A stretch of 5,573 nt of DNA from Candidatus Pacearchaeota archaeon CG10_big_fil_rev_8_21_14_0_10_35_13 (GTDB lineage Archaea > Nanobdellota > Nanobdellia > Pacearchaeales > GW2011-AR1), in contig PFDC01000180.1 in NCBI GenBank assembly GCA_002763035.1, positions 1 to 5,573 of the forward strand, read 5' to 3'. Under the pieces are notes generated by a model. The model was not told the DNA's origin. It worked only from the letters and a program-made list of their open reading frames with translations, and ran no database searches. Within the stretch, counting starts at the first letter, position 1; each line of letters starts with the position of its first letter. The position numbers and the translations under genes were made by a program. Positions 1 through 4,520 of the stretch are shown piece after piece.

Positions 1-136
1 CACCTTTATCATCAGCAATACTAATATTATCAAATTCCCAATCAATAAGATCAAAAGGAGAAACACCAGGCTTAGTAAAATATCTTTCCACTAAGTCTTG
101 GTTATTCGTAGCATTATTGTTTATTTCTTCACTCAT
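1..136 (-). CDS. nrdJ: Class II (adenosylcobalamin-dependent) ribonucleotide reductase, N-terminal fragment
   Basis: This is the start of a gene that runs off the left edge; 45 codons are visible. The peptide has a polar N-terminus followed by RYFTKPGVSPFDLIDWE and then a DNISIADDKG segment. From memory this matches the conserved opening of vitamin B12-dependent ribonucleoside-diphosphate reductases (typically YFT.xGVhPfDeieWE..., then an 'I.n.kGeVvFeq' strand). These enzymes reduce ribonucleotides to deoxyribonucleotides with a cobalamin-generated thiyl radical and need no oxygen. The ATG at 136-134 is preceded by AGGTG (141-145) at good spacing, and a TATA-like TTTATAAA lies at 180-187. It lies directly downstream of nrdR on the same strand, 83 bp away, which independently supports the assignment because NrdR regulates ribonucleotide reductase genes. 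The catalytic domain is outside the window, so the class call rests on the N-terminal signature and the neighbour. Confidence 0.82.
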   Translation of the reverse strand, partial: MSEEINNNATNNQDLVERYFTKPGVSPFDLIDWEFDNISIADDKG

Positions 137-140
137 TTTA

Positions 141-187
141 CACCTTTTTTTCTTAAGTGGGTGAGTAAAATTATTTGTCTTTATAAA
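141..187 (-). promoter_or_regulatory. nrdJ promoter (TATA 180-187) and Shine-Dalgarno (141-145)
   Basis: Read on the minus strand, TTTATAAA at 187-180 is a good archaeal TATA box. Transcription would start about 26 nt downstream, near 157, giving a leader of about 20 nt that carries AGGTG (145-141), 4 nt before the ATG. nrdJ can therefore be transcribed independently of nrdR, although read-through from nrdR is also possible. Just upstream of the TATA box (around 205-213) the minus strand has TTGTACT, a 7-mer that also occurs in the palindrome upstream of nrdR; this could be an NrdR half-site or chance. Confidence 0.6.
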
Positions 188-219
188 TACTTATTTACTG
201 GAATGAGTACAATTATGTG

Positions 220-663
220 TTACACGTTAACCCTTGATAATTCTTCCTTAAAATCACCAAGATCCTTAAAATCCTTATAAACACTAGCAAAACGAACATA
301 AGCAACCTTGTCGAGTTTCTTCAAAGATTTCATAATAAAATCACCGATATAATCGCTACTAATCTCACGATTACGACGTTTAGACAAACGAATATCTAAC
401 TCCTCAATAACCTTATCAATCTTAACTGAAGGAATAGGACGCTTCTCACAAGCTCTAAGAATACCAGAAAGAACCTTCTCACGAGAAAAGACCTGACGTC
501 TACCATCCTTCTTAATAACAGTAATCCTCTTAGGATCAAAACGTTCATAAGTAGTAAAACGAGAAGAACACTTAACACACTCACGCCTACGGCGAATGAA
601 CTCTCTACCATCGCGCTTATTAGTAACCTTCGATTCAGGATTCTTACAAAATGGACAAATCAT
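220..663 (-). CDS. nrdR: Transcriptional regulator NrdR (zinc ribbon plus ATP-cone)
   Basis: A 147-residue protein of the usual NrdR length. NrdR senses nucleotide status (ATP/dATP) through an ATP-cone domain and represses ribonucleotide reductase genes by binding paired palindromic NrdR boxes. The zinc ribbon occupies residues 1-40: MICPFC (C3, C6) and RRRREC-VKC (C29, C32), followed by the family-typical RFTTYER. The stretch between the Cys pairs is about two residues shorter than in common bacterial NrdR, and the usual DSR motif reads NKR. The ATP-cone spans about 46-136, with ITVIKKDGRRQVFSREK, ACEKRPI and a terminal VAYVRFASVYKDF, all diagnostic. The ATG at 663-661 is preceded by GGTG (674-671) with 7-nt spacing. 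The gene sits upstream of nrdJ on the same strand, the classic pairing. NrdR is widespread in bacteria but patchy in archaea, so its presence here is mildly notable. Confidence 0.96.
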   Translation of the reverse strand: MICPFCKNPESKVTNKRDGREFIRRRRECVKCSSRFTTYERFDPKRITVIKKDGRRQVFSREKVLSGILRACEKRPIPSVKIDKVIEELDIRLSKRRNREISSDYIGDFIMKSLKKLDKVAYVRFASVYKDFKDLGDFKEELSRVNV

Positions 664-687
664 TATAAAACACCAAGTTTACACACA

Positions 688-708
688 TACAACATCTTGT
701 ACTACAAG
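688..708. promoter_or_regulatory. Candidate NrdR operator: two overlapping palindromes upstream of nrdR
   Basis: Two imperfectly nested inverted repeats share the central TTGTA: TACAACATCTTGTA at 688-701 (one mismatched pair) and CTTGTA-C-TACAAG at 696-708 (6-bp arms, perfect). The 16-mer 687-702 matches the NrdR-box consensus as I recall it (acaCwAtATaTwGtgt) at about 10 of 16 positions, including the ACA...TGT-type edges. It lies 25-45 bp upstream of the nrdR start codon, where a regulator would block the promoter or the early transcript. Autoregulation by NrdR is a reasonable inference, not shown. Confidence 0.45.
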
Positions 709-756
709 TCATTATTAGTAACTATCAGTTGTATGATTAAACAATTATTGGGTTGT

Positions 757-767
757 TAATATATAAA
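757..767 (-). promoter_or_regulatory. nrdR TATA box
   Basis: On the minus strand AGTTTATATATTAAC contains a strong TATA element (centre about 762), preceded by an A-rich BRE-like CCAAAAG. The predicted start would be near 736, giving a leader of about 73 nt that contains the palindromes at 688-708. A weaker alternative, TACTAATAA (centre about 715), would place the start next to those palindromes and give a short leader; the sequence does not decide between them. Confidence 0.5.
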
Positions 768-926
768 CTTTTGGAAAAGATTCTATTATCTAATAAAACA
801 AACGTATGGGTTATGGGTTGAAGATACTCTTAGTGGTTGATAGATAAACAAGACTTCATTAAGCGTAAAACATTCGCTGGGTGCCTTCTAAACATATTAG
901 TATGACGCCTTTAATTCTTTATGTTG

Positions 927-935
927 AAATATAAA
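927..935 (+). promoter_or_regulatory. TATA box for the DUF5652-like gene
   Basis: AAATATAAA is a good archaeal TATA element. Transcription would begin about 26 nt downstream, near 957, giving a leader of about 46-50 nt that contains the Shine-Dalgarno at 993-1000. A second AT-rich stretch, TTTAATAAA at 959-967, is less likely because it would start transcription inside the Shine-Dalgarno region. Confidence 0.5.
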
Positions 936-978
936 CATTTATCTCACAAAAACAAAAGTTTAATAAAGCAGGGGGTTA

Positions 979-1001
979 TTACCTGATTAACAAGGAGGTG
1001 A
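979..1001 (+). promoter_or_regulatory. Strong Shine-Dalgarno with potential sequestering stem
   Basis: AAGGAGGTGA (992-1001) is nearly fully complementary to the archaeal 16S rRNA 3' end. Two ATGs follow, at 1003 and 1006; spacing from GGAGG is 4 nt and 7 nt, so 1006 is the better-placed start. Upstream TTACCT (979-984) can pair with AGGTGA (996-1001, one G-U pair) and hide the Shine-Dalgarno, while CAGG (969-972) can pair with CCTG (982-985) and would compete with that stem. The stems are short, so a switch is speculative. Confidence 0.6.
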
Positions 1002-1002
1002 A

Positions 1003-1281
1003 ATGATGGCTTTAGAAAATTTATTAGGGGCAACAGCAGAATTAGACGCTGGTGCTTTGCTACTGCTCATTGTCGTATTAGTATGGAAACTTACATGGTA
1101 CGGAACCGCGATTTACAAAACTTTAGAAAAGAAACAAAAATCATGGTTCGTAGTACTATTCATCGCAGCCTTCGTATTAAACGACCTTGGAATATTAGCA
1201 ATAATATACTTAATAATTAACAGACAACAAAGAACTACAATGCCTGTAATTACTAAGAAAACAACTAAGAAGAGAAAGTAA
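1003..1281 (+). CDS. DUF5652-like small two-helix membrane protein
   Basis: A 92-residue protein; it would be 91 if the second ATG at 1006, better spaced from the Shine-Dalgarno, is used. Two hydrophobic segments are clear: about residues 17-37 (ALLLLIVVLVWKLTWYG) and 49-72 (FVVLFIAAFVLNDLGILAIIYLI). They are separated by a basic loop (KTLEKKQKSW), and the protein ends in a Lys/Arg-rich tail (KKTTKKRK). The pattern W-K-xx-W...A-x-Y-K...K-SWF...N-xLGIL-x-IIYL resembles DUF5652, a family common in uncharacterised archaea and candidate-phyla bacteria and related to the PLDc_N-type hairpin. Its function is unknown; a membrane-anchored hairpin with both termini on the cytoplasmic side would fit the positive charges. 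It is transcribed alone, divergent from nrdR and convergent with trmB, and ends in a T-rich terminator. Confidence 0.8.
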   Translation: MMALENLLGATAELDAGALLLLIVVLVWKLTWYGTAIYKTLEKKQKSWFVVLFIAAFVLNDLGILAIIYLIINRQQRTTMPVITKKTTKKRK

Positions 1282-1285
1282 GAAC

Positions 1286-1314
1286 TATTATTATTTTTTT
1301 ATTTTTTTATTTTT
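1286..1314 (+). terminator. T-rich archaeal terminator after the DUF5652-like gene
   Basis: Starting 5 nt after the TAA stop, the plus strand has a long T tract interrupted by single A residues. Archaeal RNA polymerase terminates on such U-rich tracts without needing a hairpin. The 20 bases at 1291-1310 recur exactly at 3131-3150, after the next plus-strand operon. Confidence 0.7.
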
Positions 1315-1337
1315 AAAAGATTTGGATGAGATTTTGA

Positions 1338-2060
1338 TTACCTATTCCAGGATTCTTCAAAGAATTCTTTGTAACGCTCATAATTTGTTTTAGAAGTTAT
1401 TACATAAGCACTTGGGACTTCTCCCCAAACAAGAGTTATTACATGATTTTTATAAATATAAATCCCTGTAGGGAGGGTTAGGTTGACAAATTTTGCTATC
1501 ATACCCTTATACAAATGTTCTTTCTTAAACATCTTCTCAAGACTTTTACGAACTATTAGCCTAACCTTGACCCCCTTACTATTTCTTCGATGATGAAAGT
1601 TTCTAAAAAAGTTCTTTAATCCTTCTGTTTCTAATTCTTCTCTAAGGGCAAATACTTGATATTCCTCGCCTTTCTTAAGGTTCTCAAGCAAATTATTTAA
1701 TGCTGTAGTGATCCCCTTAATTCCTTCATAAACCTCTGCTTCCTGGATATCCTCAGAACTCTTTTGTTTCTTAATAAGTTCAGGGATATTATCTAAAAGA
1801 TTCTGTTTTTTCTCTTCAATAAAACTTACTAAGTTTTTTGGATCACTAGCCTTAAAATGTTTTGTTTTAGAAATGAGGATGTACGAAGAAAGGCCTTTAT
1901 TGATTAATCTATCGAGGGTCTGATAAATTTTTGATAATGGAACTCCAGACTTCTTAGATAATGGCCCGGTGGTAGTTTTACCAAGCTCAAGAAGTGCAAT
2001 GTACACTTCAATTTCCCTCACACTAAGTCCTAATTCTTTCAAACTTTGTTTAAGATTCAT
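1338..2060 (-). CDS. TrmB-family transcriptional regulator
   Basis: A 240-residue protein. Residues 3-70 form a winged helix-turn-helix typical of TrmB (sugar-specific regulator) proteins: LKELGLSVREIEVYIALLELGKTTTGPLSKKSGVPLSKIYQTLDRLINKGL, with the recognition helix at about 41-57. Residues 75-105 are charged and helical, the usual dimerising coiled coil. From 108 on, AEVYEGIKGITTAL...LLENLKKGEEYQVFA opens the phospholipase-D-like C-terminal effector domain. The protein is shorter than Thermococcus TrmB (about 340 residues) and so lacks the full sugar-binding extension; the ligand cannot be predicted. There is no Shine-Dalgarno before the ATG at 2060, but a TATA box is centred about 25 nt upstream, so the mRNA is probably leaderless. 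It is divergent from two unknown genes and shares with them a palindrome-bearing control region, so it probably regulates itself and them. Confidence 0.9.
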   Translation of the reverse strand: MNLKQSLKELGLSVREIEVYIALLELGKTTTGPLSKKSGVPLSKIYQTLDRLINKGLSSYILISKTKHFKASDPKNLVSFIEEKKQNLLDNIPELIKKQKSSEDIQEAEVYEGIKGITTALNNLLENLKKGEEYQVFALREELETEGLKNFFRNFHHRRNSKGVKVRLIVRKSLEKMFKKEHLYKGMIAKFVNLTLPTGIYIYKNHVITLVWGEVPSAYVITSKTNYERYKEFFEESWNR

Positions 2061-2080
2061 AGACTTCTAAACAATCTGAG

Positions 2081-2089
2081 GTTTATAAC
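2081..2089 (-). promoter_or_regulatory. trmB TATA box, leaderless spacing
   Basis: GTTATAAAC on the minus strand is centred near 2085, 25 nt before the A of the trmB ATG (2060). Archaeal transcription starts about 25-27 nt from the TATA centre, which places the start at or next to the ATG. The intervening sequence contains no GGAGG- or GGTG-type site. Confidence 0.6.
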
Positions 2090-2101
2090 TCTTATGGTTG
2101 A

Positions 2102-2117
2102 TACCCCTTTAGGGGTA
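2102..2117. promoter_or_regulatory. 16-bp palindrome, candidate TrmB operator
   Basis: TACCCCTTTAGGGGTA has 7-bp perfect arms around a TT centre. It lies between the two divergent TATA boxes (trmB 2081-2089, plus-strand gene 2124-2131) and abuts both BRE positions. This is where TrmB-family proteins act as activators or repressors depending on side. A related half, AGCCCCCTTACCC (2131-2143), follows immediately after the plus-strand TATA box and may be a second, weaker site. Binding by the adjacent TrmB-like protein is inferred from position and symmetry. Confidence 0.55.
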
Positions 2118-2123
2118 AATAAT

Positions 2124-2131
2124 GCATATAA
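2124..2131 (+). promoter_or_regulatory. TATA box for the two-gene unknown operon
   Basis: GCATATAA is centred near 2128, so transcription should begin around 2154. This gives a leader of about 60 nt containing the overlapping hairpins (2158-2181) and the Shine-Dalgarno (2202-2209). Confidence 0.5.
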
Positions 2132-2157
2132 GCCCCCTTACCCTATGACTATTAATG

Positions 2158-2181
2158 AGTGATAACAAATCACTTGTTATC
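2158..2181 (+). promoter_or_regulatory. Two overlapping, mutually exclusive hairpins in the leader of the unknown operon
   Basis: AGTGAT (2158-2163) can pair with ATCACT (2169-2174) across an AACAA loop. Alternatively, GATAACAA (2161-2168) can pair with TTGTTATC (2174-2181) across ATCAC. Both stems are perfect and share bases 2161-2174, so only one can form at a time. They lie at the predicted 5' end of the mRNA, 20 nt before the Shine-Dalgarno. As DNA they could equally be a pair of overlapping operators. Confidence 0.5.
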
Positions 2182-2201
2182 TTTACGTTTACAAAAACTG
2201 T

Positions 2202-2209
2202 AAGGAGGT
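2202..2209 (+). promoter_or_regulatory. Shine-Dalgarno for the first unknown gene
   Basis: AAGGAGGT, 7 nt before the ATG at 2217, is a near-consensus site that fixes the start codon. Confidence 0.8.
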
Positions 2210-2216
2210 AAAAAAA

Positions 2217-2708
2217 ATGGAAAAACAAACAATAGAAAGAATAATAGAAAGAATTGAAAGAGAACATGCAACACTTGAGAGAATGGCGAGAGAACGCATG
2301 AAGGATAGAGAAATTCCTGCCGATGATATCGAAAGATTGAGATTAGTTGGACCAATGAGACCTCTAATACTTGAAGGTTTCGGAAAGGTAATTGAAGACG
2401 GAATAGTCTATCTTGAAGTGAGCTCTCCAATGGGAACGCCCGGAGATTCTGGATGGACAGGTCTCTCTCTATATGAGCACGATCCAGAAACTGGAACTCG
2501 TGCTACATTTCCTTTTATAAGCGTGGGTGGAAGAGAACCAACTGTCTATAAAGACCACTATAAGGCTGTTATTGGGGGGATTACGAGCACTGCTGATGCC
2601 GCGATAGATCAGTTTCGTAAAGAGGGCACTTCACTTTTCATAAGACACATAAGAAGTGATTTGATGCCAATAAGACGCATAAGAAGTGATTTGAGGTCAT
2701 TTTATTAA
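2217..2708 (+). CDS. Unknown protein, first of two tandem paralogues (GDSG...SLY..DP core)
   Basis: 163 residues, not recognised as any named family. The ATG is fixed by a strong Shine-Dalgarno. Residues 1-45 are a highly charged probable helix or coiled coil (MEKQTIERIIERIEREHATLERMARERMKDRE). Residues 55-125 are a probable beta-rich core: GKVIEDGIVYLEVSS, GDSGWTGLSLYEHDP (76-90), then ATFPFISVGGREPTV. The C-terminus (142-161) is two copies of IR(H/R)IRSDL encoded by a 30-bp tandem DNA repeat, probably a recent local duplication. There is no signal peptide or membrane segment, so it is probably cytoplasmic. The GDSG, SLY, DP and P..VG elements recur in the same order in the next gene, which begins 10 nt downstream. 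A hand count of 2401-2460 gives 50% G+C, well above nifS (30% in 4081-4140), which hints at a different origin. It is divergent from and probably controlled by the TrmB-like regulator. Confidence 0.75.
   Translation: MEKQTIERIIERIEREHATLERMARERMKDREIPADDIERLRLVGPMRPLILEGFGKVIEDGIVYLEVSSPMGTPGDSGWTGLSLYEHDPETGTRATFPFISVGGREPTVYKDHYKAVIGGITSTADAAIDQFRKEGTSLFIRHIRSDLMPIRRIRSDLRSFY
2640..2699 (+). repeat. 30-bp tandem repeat, two copies, at the 3' end of the first unknown gene
   Basis: Copies at 2640-2669 and 2670-2699 match at 27 of 30 positions. The unit is a multiple of three, so the reading frame is kept and the protein gains ten residues (IRHIRSDLMP then IRRIRSDLRS). The repeat lies just before the stop, where an extra unit can be tolerated. 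Copy number may vary between strains. Confidence 0.9.
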
Positions 2709-2718
2709 TTGTAAGAAA

Positions 2719-3108
2719 ATGAGAACATTTATTGAAAAACTTGGAAAAGGAAGAGAAGAAAGAGACAGACTAGTAGCTGGAGCTTTAGAGAAAATTGACG
2801 ATCCTAAGGTCGGAATTGCATATGTCATAGGGGAGTCGTCTGAGGGGGATAGTGGTACCCGATGTTCCTTATATACTGAAGACCCATTTAGGGAGGGTGG
2901 CGCTAAGCCATACTTAGTTGTTGGAATATCAGGAGTTTCGCCATCGAAAGTGACCCAAAGTGTTATGGACAAACTATGGGCTGTTAGATGTCCAGTAATT
3001 GGGCCTGCAGCCGGTCCTCTCAAAAGTGATGGAAGAAGGGAGCCATTGGATGACGGATTTCTTTGTTCAGATACTTCAGAAAGGATGGAGTCTGAGAGAG
3101 AGATATAG
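2719..3108 (+). CDS. Unknown protein, second of two tandem paralogues
   Basis: 129 residues, no recognised family. The short charged N-terminus (MRTFIEKLGKGREERDRL) leads into a core aligning with the preceding gene: VGIAYVIGESSEGDSG (32-46), then RCSLYTEDP and AKPYLVVGISG, against GIVYLEVSS...GDSG, GLSLYEHDP and ATFPFISVGG there. About 13 identities over some 34 aligned positions, in the same order, suggest an old duplication. The C-terminal 40 residues (GPAAGPLKSDGRREPLDDG...) are polar, probably disordered, and have no counterpart next door. An in-frame TGA at 2692-2694 means the ATG at 2719 is the only ordinary start. There is no nearby Shine-Dalgarno (GAGGT is 21 nt away), so translation may depend on reinitiation after the upstream stop 10 nt away. 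G+C is high (hand counts: 43% in 2761-2820, 55% in 3001-3060). Confidence 0.68.
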   Translation: MRTFIEKLGKGREERDRLVAGALEKIDDPKVGIAYVIGESSEGDSGTRCSLYTEDPFREGGAKPYLVVGISGVSPSKVTQSVMDKLWAVRCPVIGPAAGPLKSDGRREPLDDGFLCSDTSERMESEREI

Positions 3109-3128
3109 GTCGTAATGTAAGCAGAAAA

Positions 3129-3151
3129 ATTTATTTTTTTATTTTTTTATT
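3129..3151 (+). terminator. T-rich terminator of the unknown operon, embedded in the convergent nifS gene
   Basis: About 20 nt after the TAG stop the plus strand has a T tract broken by single A residues; 3131-3150 is identical to the tract at 1291-1310. On the other strand the same bases are the last codons of nifS (Lys-Lys-Ile-Lys-Lys-stop), so the element does double duty. Confidence 0.68.
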
Positions 3152-4486
3152 AATTTCTTCAAGTAAGACTTTTGTATTAATATTTTTAGCCTTACAAACA
3201 ACTTTGATACTTGAATCAAGAGGCATGATACAATCACTAACCATTATTCCATGCTTCAAGAAAACACCTTCAGAATCAGGAATTAGTTTAAGCACTTCAT
3301 TAATAGAATAATCACCGTCAATAACTAAAGAATTATTCAATAACTTACCACGATTAGTAGAAAGCCTTAACTTTTCAACAGCTTCCTTAATAGCCACCAC
3401 AACATTCTTACATTCCTTAAGAGTATTATCAATACCTAGACTGATACGAAGATTACCACTATTATTAGTATCAACACCCAAGGCCTTGAGAACATGACTG
3501 CCCTTAGAACTCTTAGAAGAACAAGCACTACCAGTACTAACACAAATACCCTTATTATCAAGAATTATTAATAAAGCATCGCCCTCAACACCAGAAAAAC
3601 TAATATTAACATTACTAATAACTCTCAAACCGCTAGCAATACCAGGGCCGTTAAGCTTTGAACCAGGGATTTTTAAGAGTTCAGTAATAAGATAATCTCT
3701 AGATTCCATAATCCTCTTCTTACTAACACCACCCCAAACCTCAACAGCCCTTGATAAACCAACAATTCCTGGAACATTCTCAGTACCACTACGAAGACCA
3801 AACTCATGACCACCACCAGTATTAACAGGCGAGAGCTTTAATCCCTTACGAACATAGAGAAAACCAACACCCTTAGGACCATTAATCTTATGAGCAGAGA
3901 CTGACAATAAATCAATACTTTCTAAAGGAATCTTTACCTTACAAAAACTCTGAACCGCATCAGTATGAAAAACTATTCCTTTACTATGACAAAGCTCGCC
4001 AATCTCAGCTATGGGCTGAATACTACCAACTTCATTATTAACATGCATTATACTAACAAGAAAAGTATCATTACAAATAAGCTTCTTAATATCATCAATA
4101 TTAACAACACCAACACTATTAACAGGAACATAATCAACACGAAAACCCTCATCCTCTAAAGACTTACAAGTCTGGAGAACCGCAGGATGCTCAATCCTTG
4201 AAGTAATAATGTGCTTCTTCTTATTAGAATGATTCTTCGCCAATCCACGAATTGCTAAGACATCACTCTCAGTACCACCACTAGTAAAAATAATTTCTGA
4301 AGCACTACAACCAAGAAAATCAGCAATCTTCTTCCTTGATTCCTCAACAGCATTACGGGCAATTCTCCCAATCTTATGAAGTGACGAAGCATTACCATAA
4401 TCCTCAAGAAAATAAGGAATCATGAACTTCAACACTGACTTATCAACCTTCGAAGTAGCAGCATTATCAAGATATATTCTCTTCAT
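3131..4486 (-). CDS. nifS: NifS/IscS-family cysteine desulfurase with C-terminal DUF1858-like domain
   Basis: 451 residues; classic NifS/IscS proteins are about 380-400. This pyridoxal-phosphate enzyme removes sulfur from cysteine as a persulfide for iron-sulfur clusters and thiolated tRNA. Residues 1-375 are a complete class I desulfurase: MKRIYLDNAAT start, GGTESD (70-75), H100 (IEH), D176 in HTDAVQ, the PLP lysine K200 in SAHKINGPKGVG, RSGTEN (232-237), and catalytic C322 in STGSACSS. After a short linker, residues 386-449 resemble DUF1858: a DYSINEVLKLIPDSEGVFLKHGI block, then C419, and a VLLEEINK end. The family's C-x2-C after the glycine appears as V-S-D-C, so the first cysteine is lost. 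No Shine-Dalgarno precedes the ATG, but a TATA-like box is centred 26 nt upstream, so the mRNA may be leaderless. It lies 34 bp after the patatin gene; no IscU/NifU scaffold is in the window. Confidence 0.96.
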   Translation of the reverse strand: MKRIYLDNAATSKVDKSVLKFMIPYFLEDYGNASSLHKIGRIARNAVEESRKKIADFLGCSASEIIFTSGGTESDVLAIRGLAKNHSNKKKHIITSRIEHPAVLQTCKSLEDEGFRVDYVPVNSVGVVNIDDIKKLICNDTFLVSIMHVNNEVGSIQPIAEIGELCHSKGIVFHTDAVQSFCKVKIPLESIDLLSVSAHKINGPKGVGFLYVRKGLKLSPVNTGGGHEFGLRSGTENVPGIVGLSRAVEVWGGVSKKRIMESRDYLITELLKIPGSKLNGPGIASGLRVISNVNISFSGVEGDALLIILDNKGICVSTGSACSSKSSKGSHVLKALGVDTNNSGNLRISLGIDNTLKECKNVVVAIKEAVEKLRLSTNRGKLLNNSLVIDGDYSINEVLKLIPDSEGVFLKHGIMVSDCIMPLDSSIKVVCKAKNINTKVLLEEINKKIKK

Positions 4487-4506
4487 AAAAAGAATCAGGA
4501 AAAGGA

Positions 4507-4517
4507 TTATTTAAAAC
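4507..4517 (-). promoter_or_regulatory. nifS TATA-like box, leaderless spacing
   Basis: GTTTTAAATAA on the minus strand is centred near 4512, 26 nt before the A of the nifS ATG at 4486. It lies entirely within the 34-bp gap after the patatin stop. The leader region (4487-4506) has no purine-rich Shine-Dalgarno. Confidence 0.55.
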
Positions 4518-4520
4518 TTA

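Larger units (their letters stand above)
664..1002. other. 339-bp intergenic region between divergent nrdR and the DUF5652-like gene
   Basis: No convincing coding frame is present. The left half holds the nrdR promoter and inverted repeats (688-708; CTTTTGGAAAAG at 768-779). The right half holds a TATA-like box at 927-935 and the leader of the plus-strand gene. The centre (about 780-920) contains an exact tandem 7-mer TATGGGT at 805-818 and a weak AGCG/CGCT stem near 859-875. I recognise no tRNA, snoRNA box pair or other RNA gene, but an unrecognised small RNA cannot be excluded. Confidence 0.6.

Noticed and set aside
98..280. Open frame of 60 codons on the plus strand
   Set aside because: It overlaps the nrdJ start, the nrdJ promoter and the nrdR 3' end antisense, has no Shine-Dalgarno, and its composition is that of translated AT-rich intergenic DNA.
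396..611. Leu/Val/Arg-rich open frame on the minus strand
   Set aside because: It lies entirely inside nrdR on the same strand in another frame; the real frame has unmistakable NrdR motifs.
805..818. Tandem TATGGGT repeat as an element of a repeat array
   Set aside because: There are only two 7-bp copies with no further units nearby; no CRISPR-like spacing and no related copies seen elsewhere in the window.
806..847. 13-codon ORF (MGYGLKILLVVDR) in the long intergenic region
   Set aside because: It has no Shine-Dalgarno and no TATA box at the required distance; ORFs this short are expected by chance.
664..1002. tRNA or C/D-box RNA gene in the long gap
   Set aside because: No cloverleaf-compatible stems with a T-loop GTTCRA-type motif and no paired C (RUGAUGA) and D (CUGA) boxes were found.
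2170..3023. Minus-strand open frames at 2170-2430 and 2697-3023
   Set aside because: Both are antisense to the two unknown plus-strand genes, which have a promoter and Shine-Dalgarno (first gene) and share homology with each other.
2217..3108. GDSG motif as a trypsin-type serine protease active site
   Set aside because: Neither protein has the His or Asp motifs, a signal peptide, or the length of a chymotrypsin-fold protease; the four-residue match is coincidental.
3965..4159. Asn/Ile-rich open frame on the plus strand
   Set aside because: It is antisense to the conserved core of the cysteine desulfurase; low-complexity Asn/Ile repeats are an artefact of AT-rich codons read backwards.
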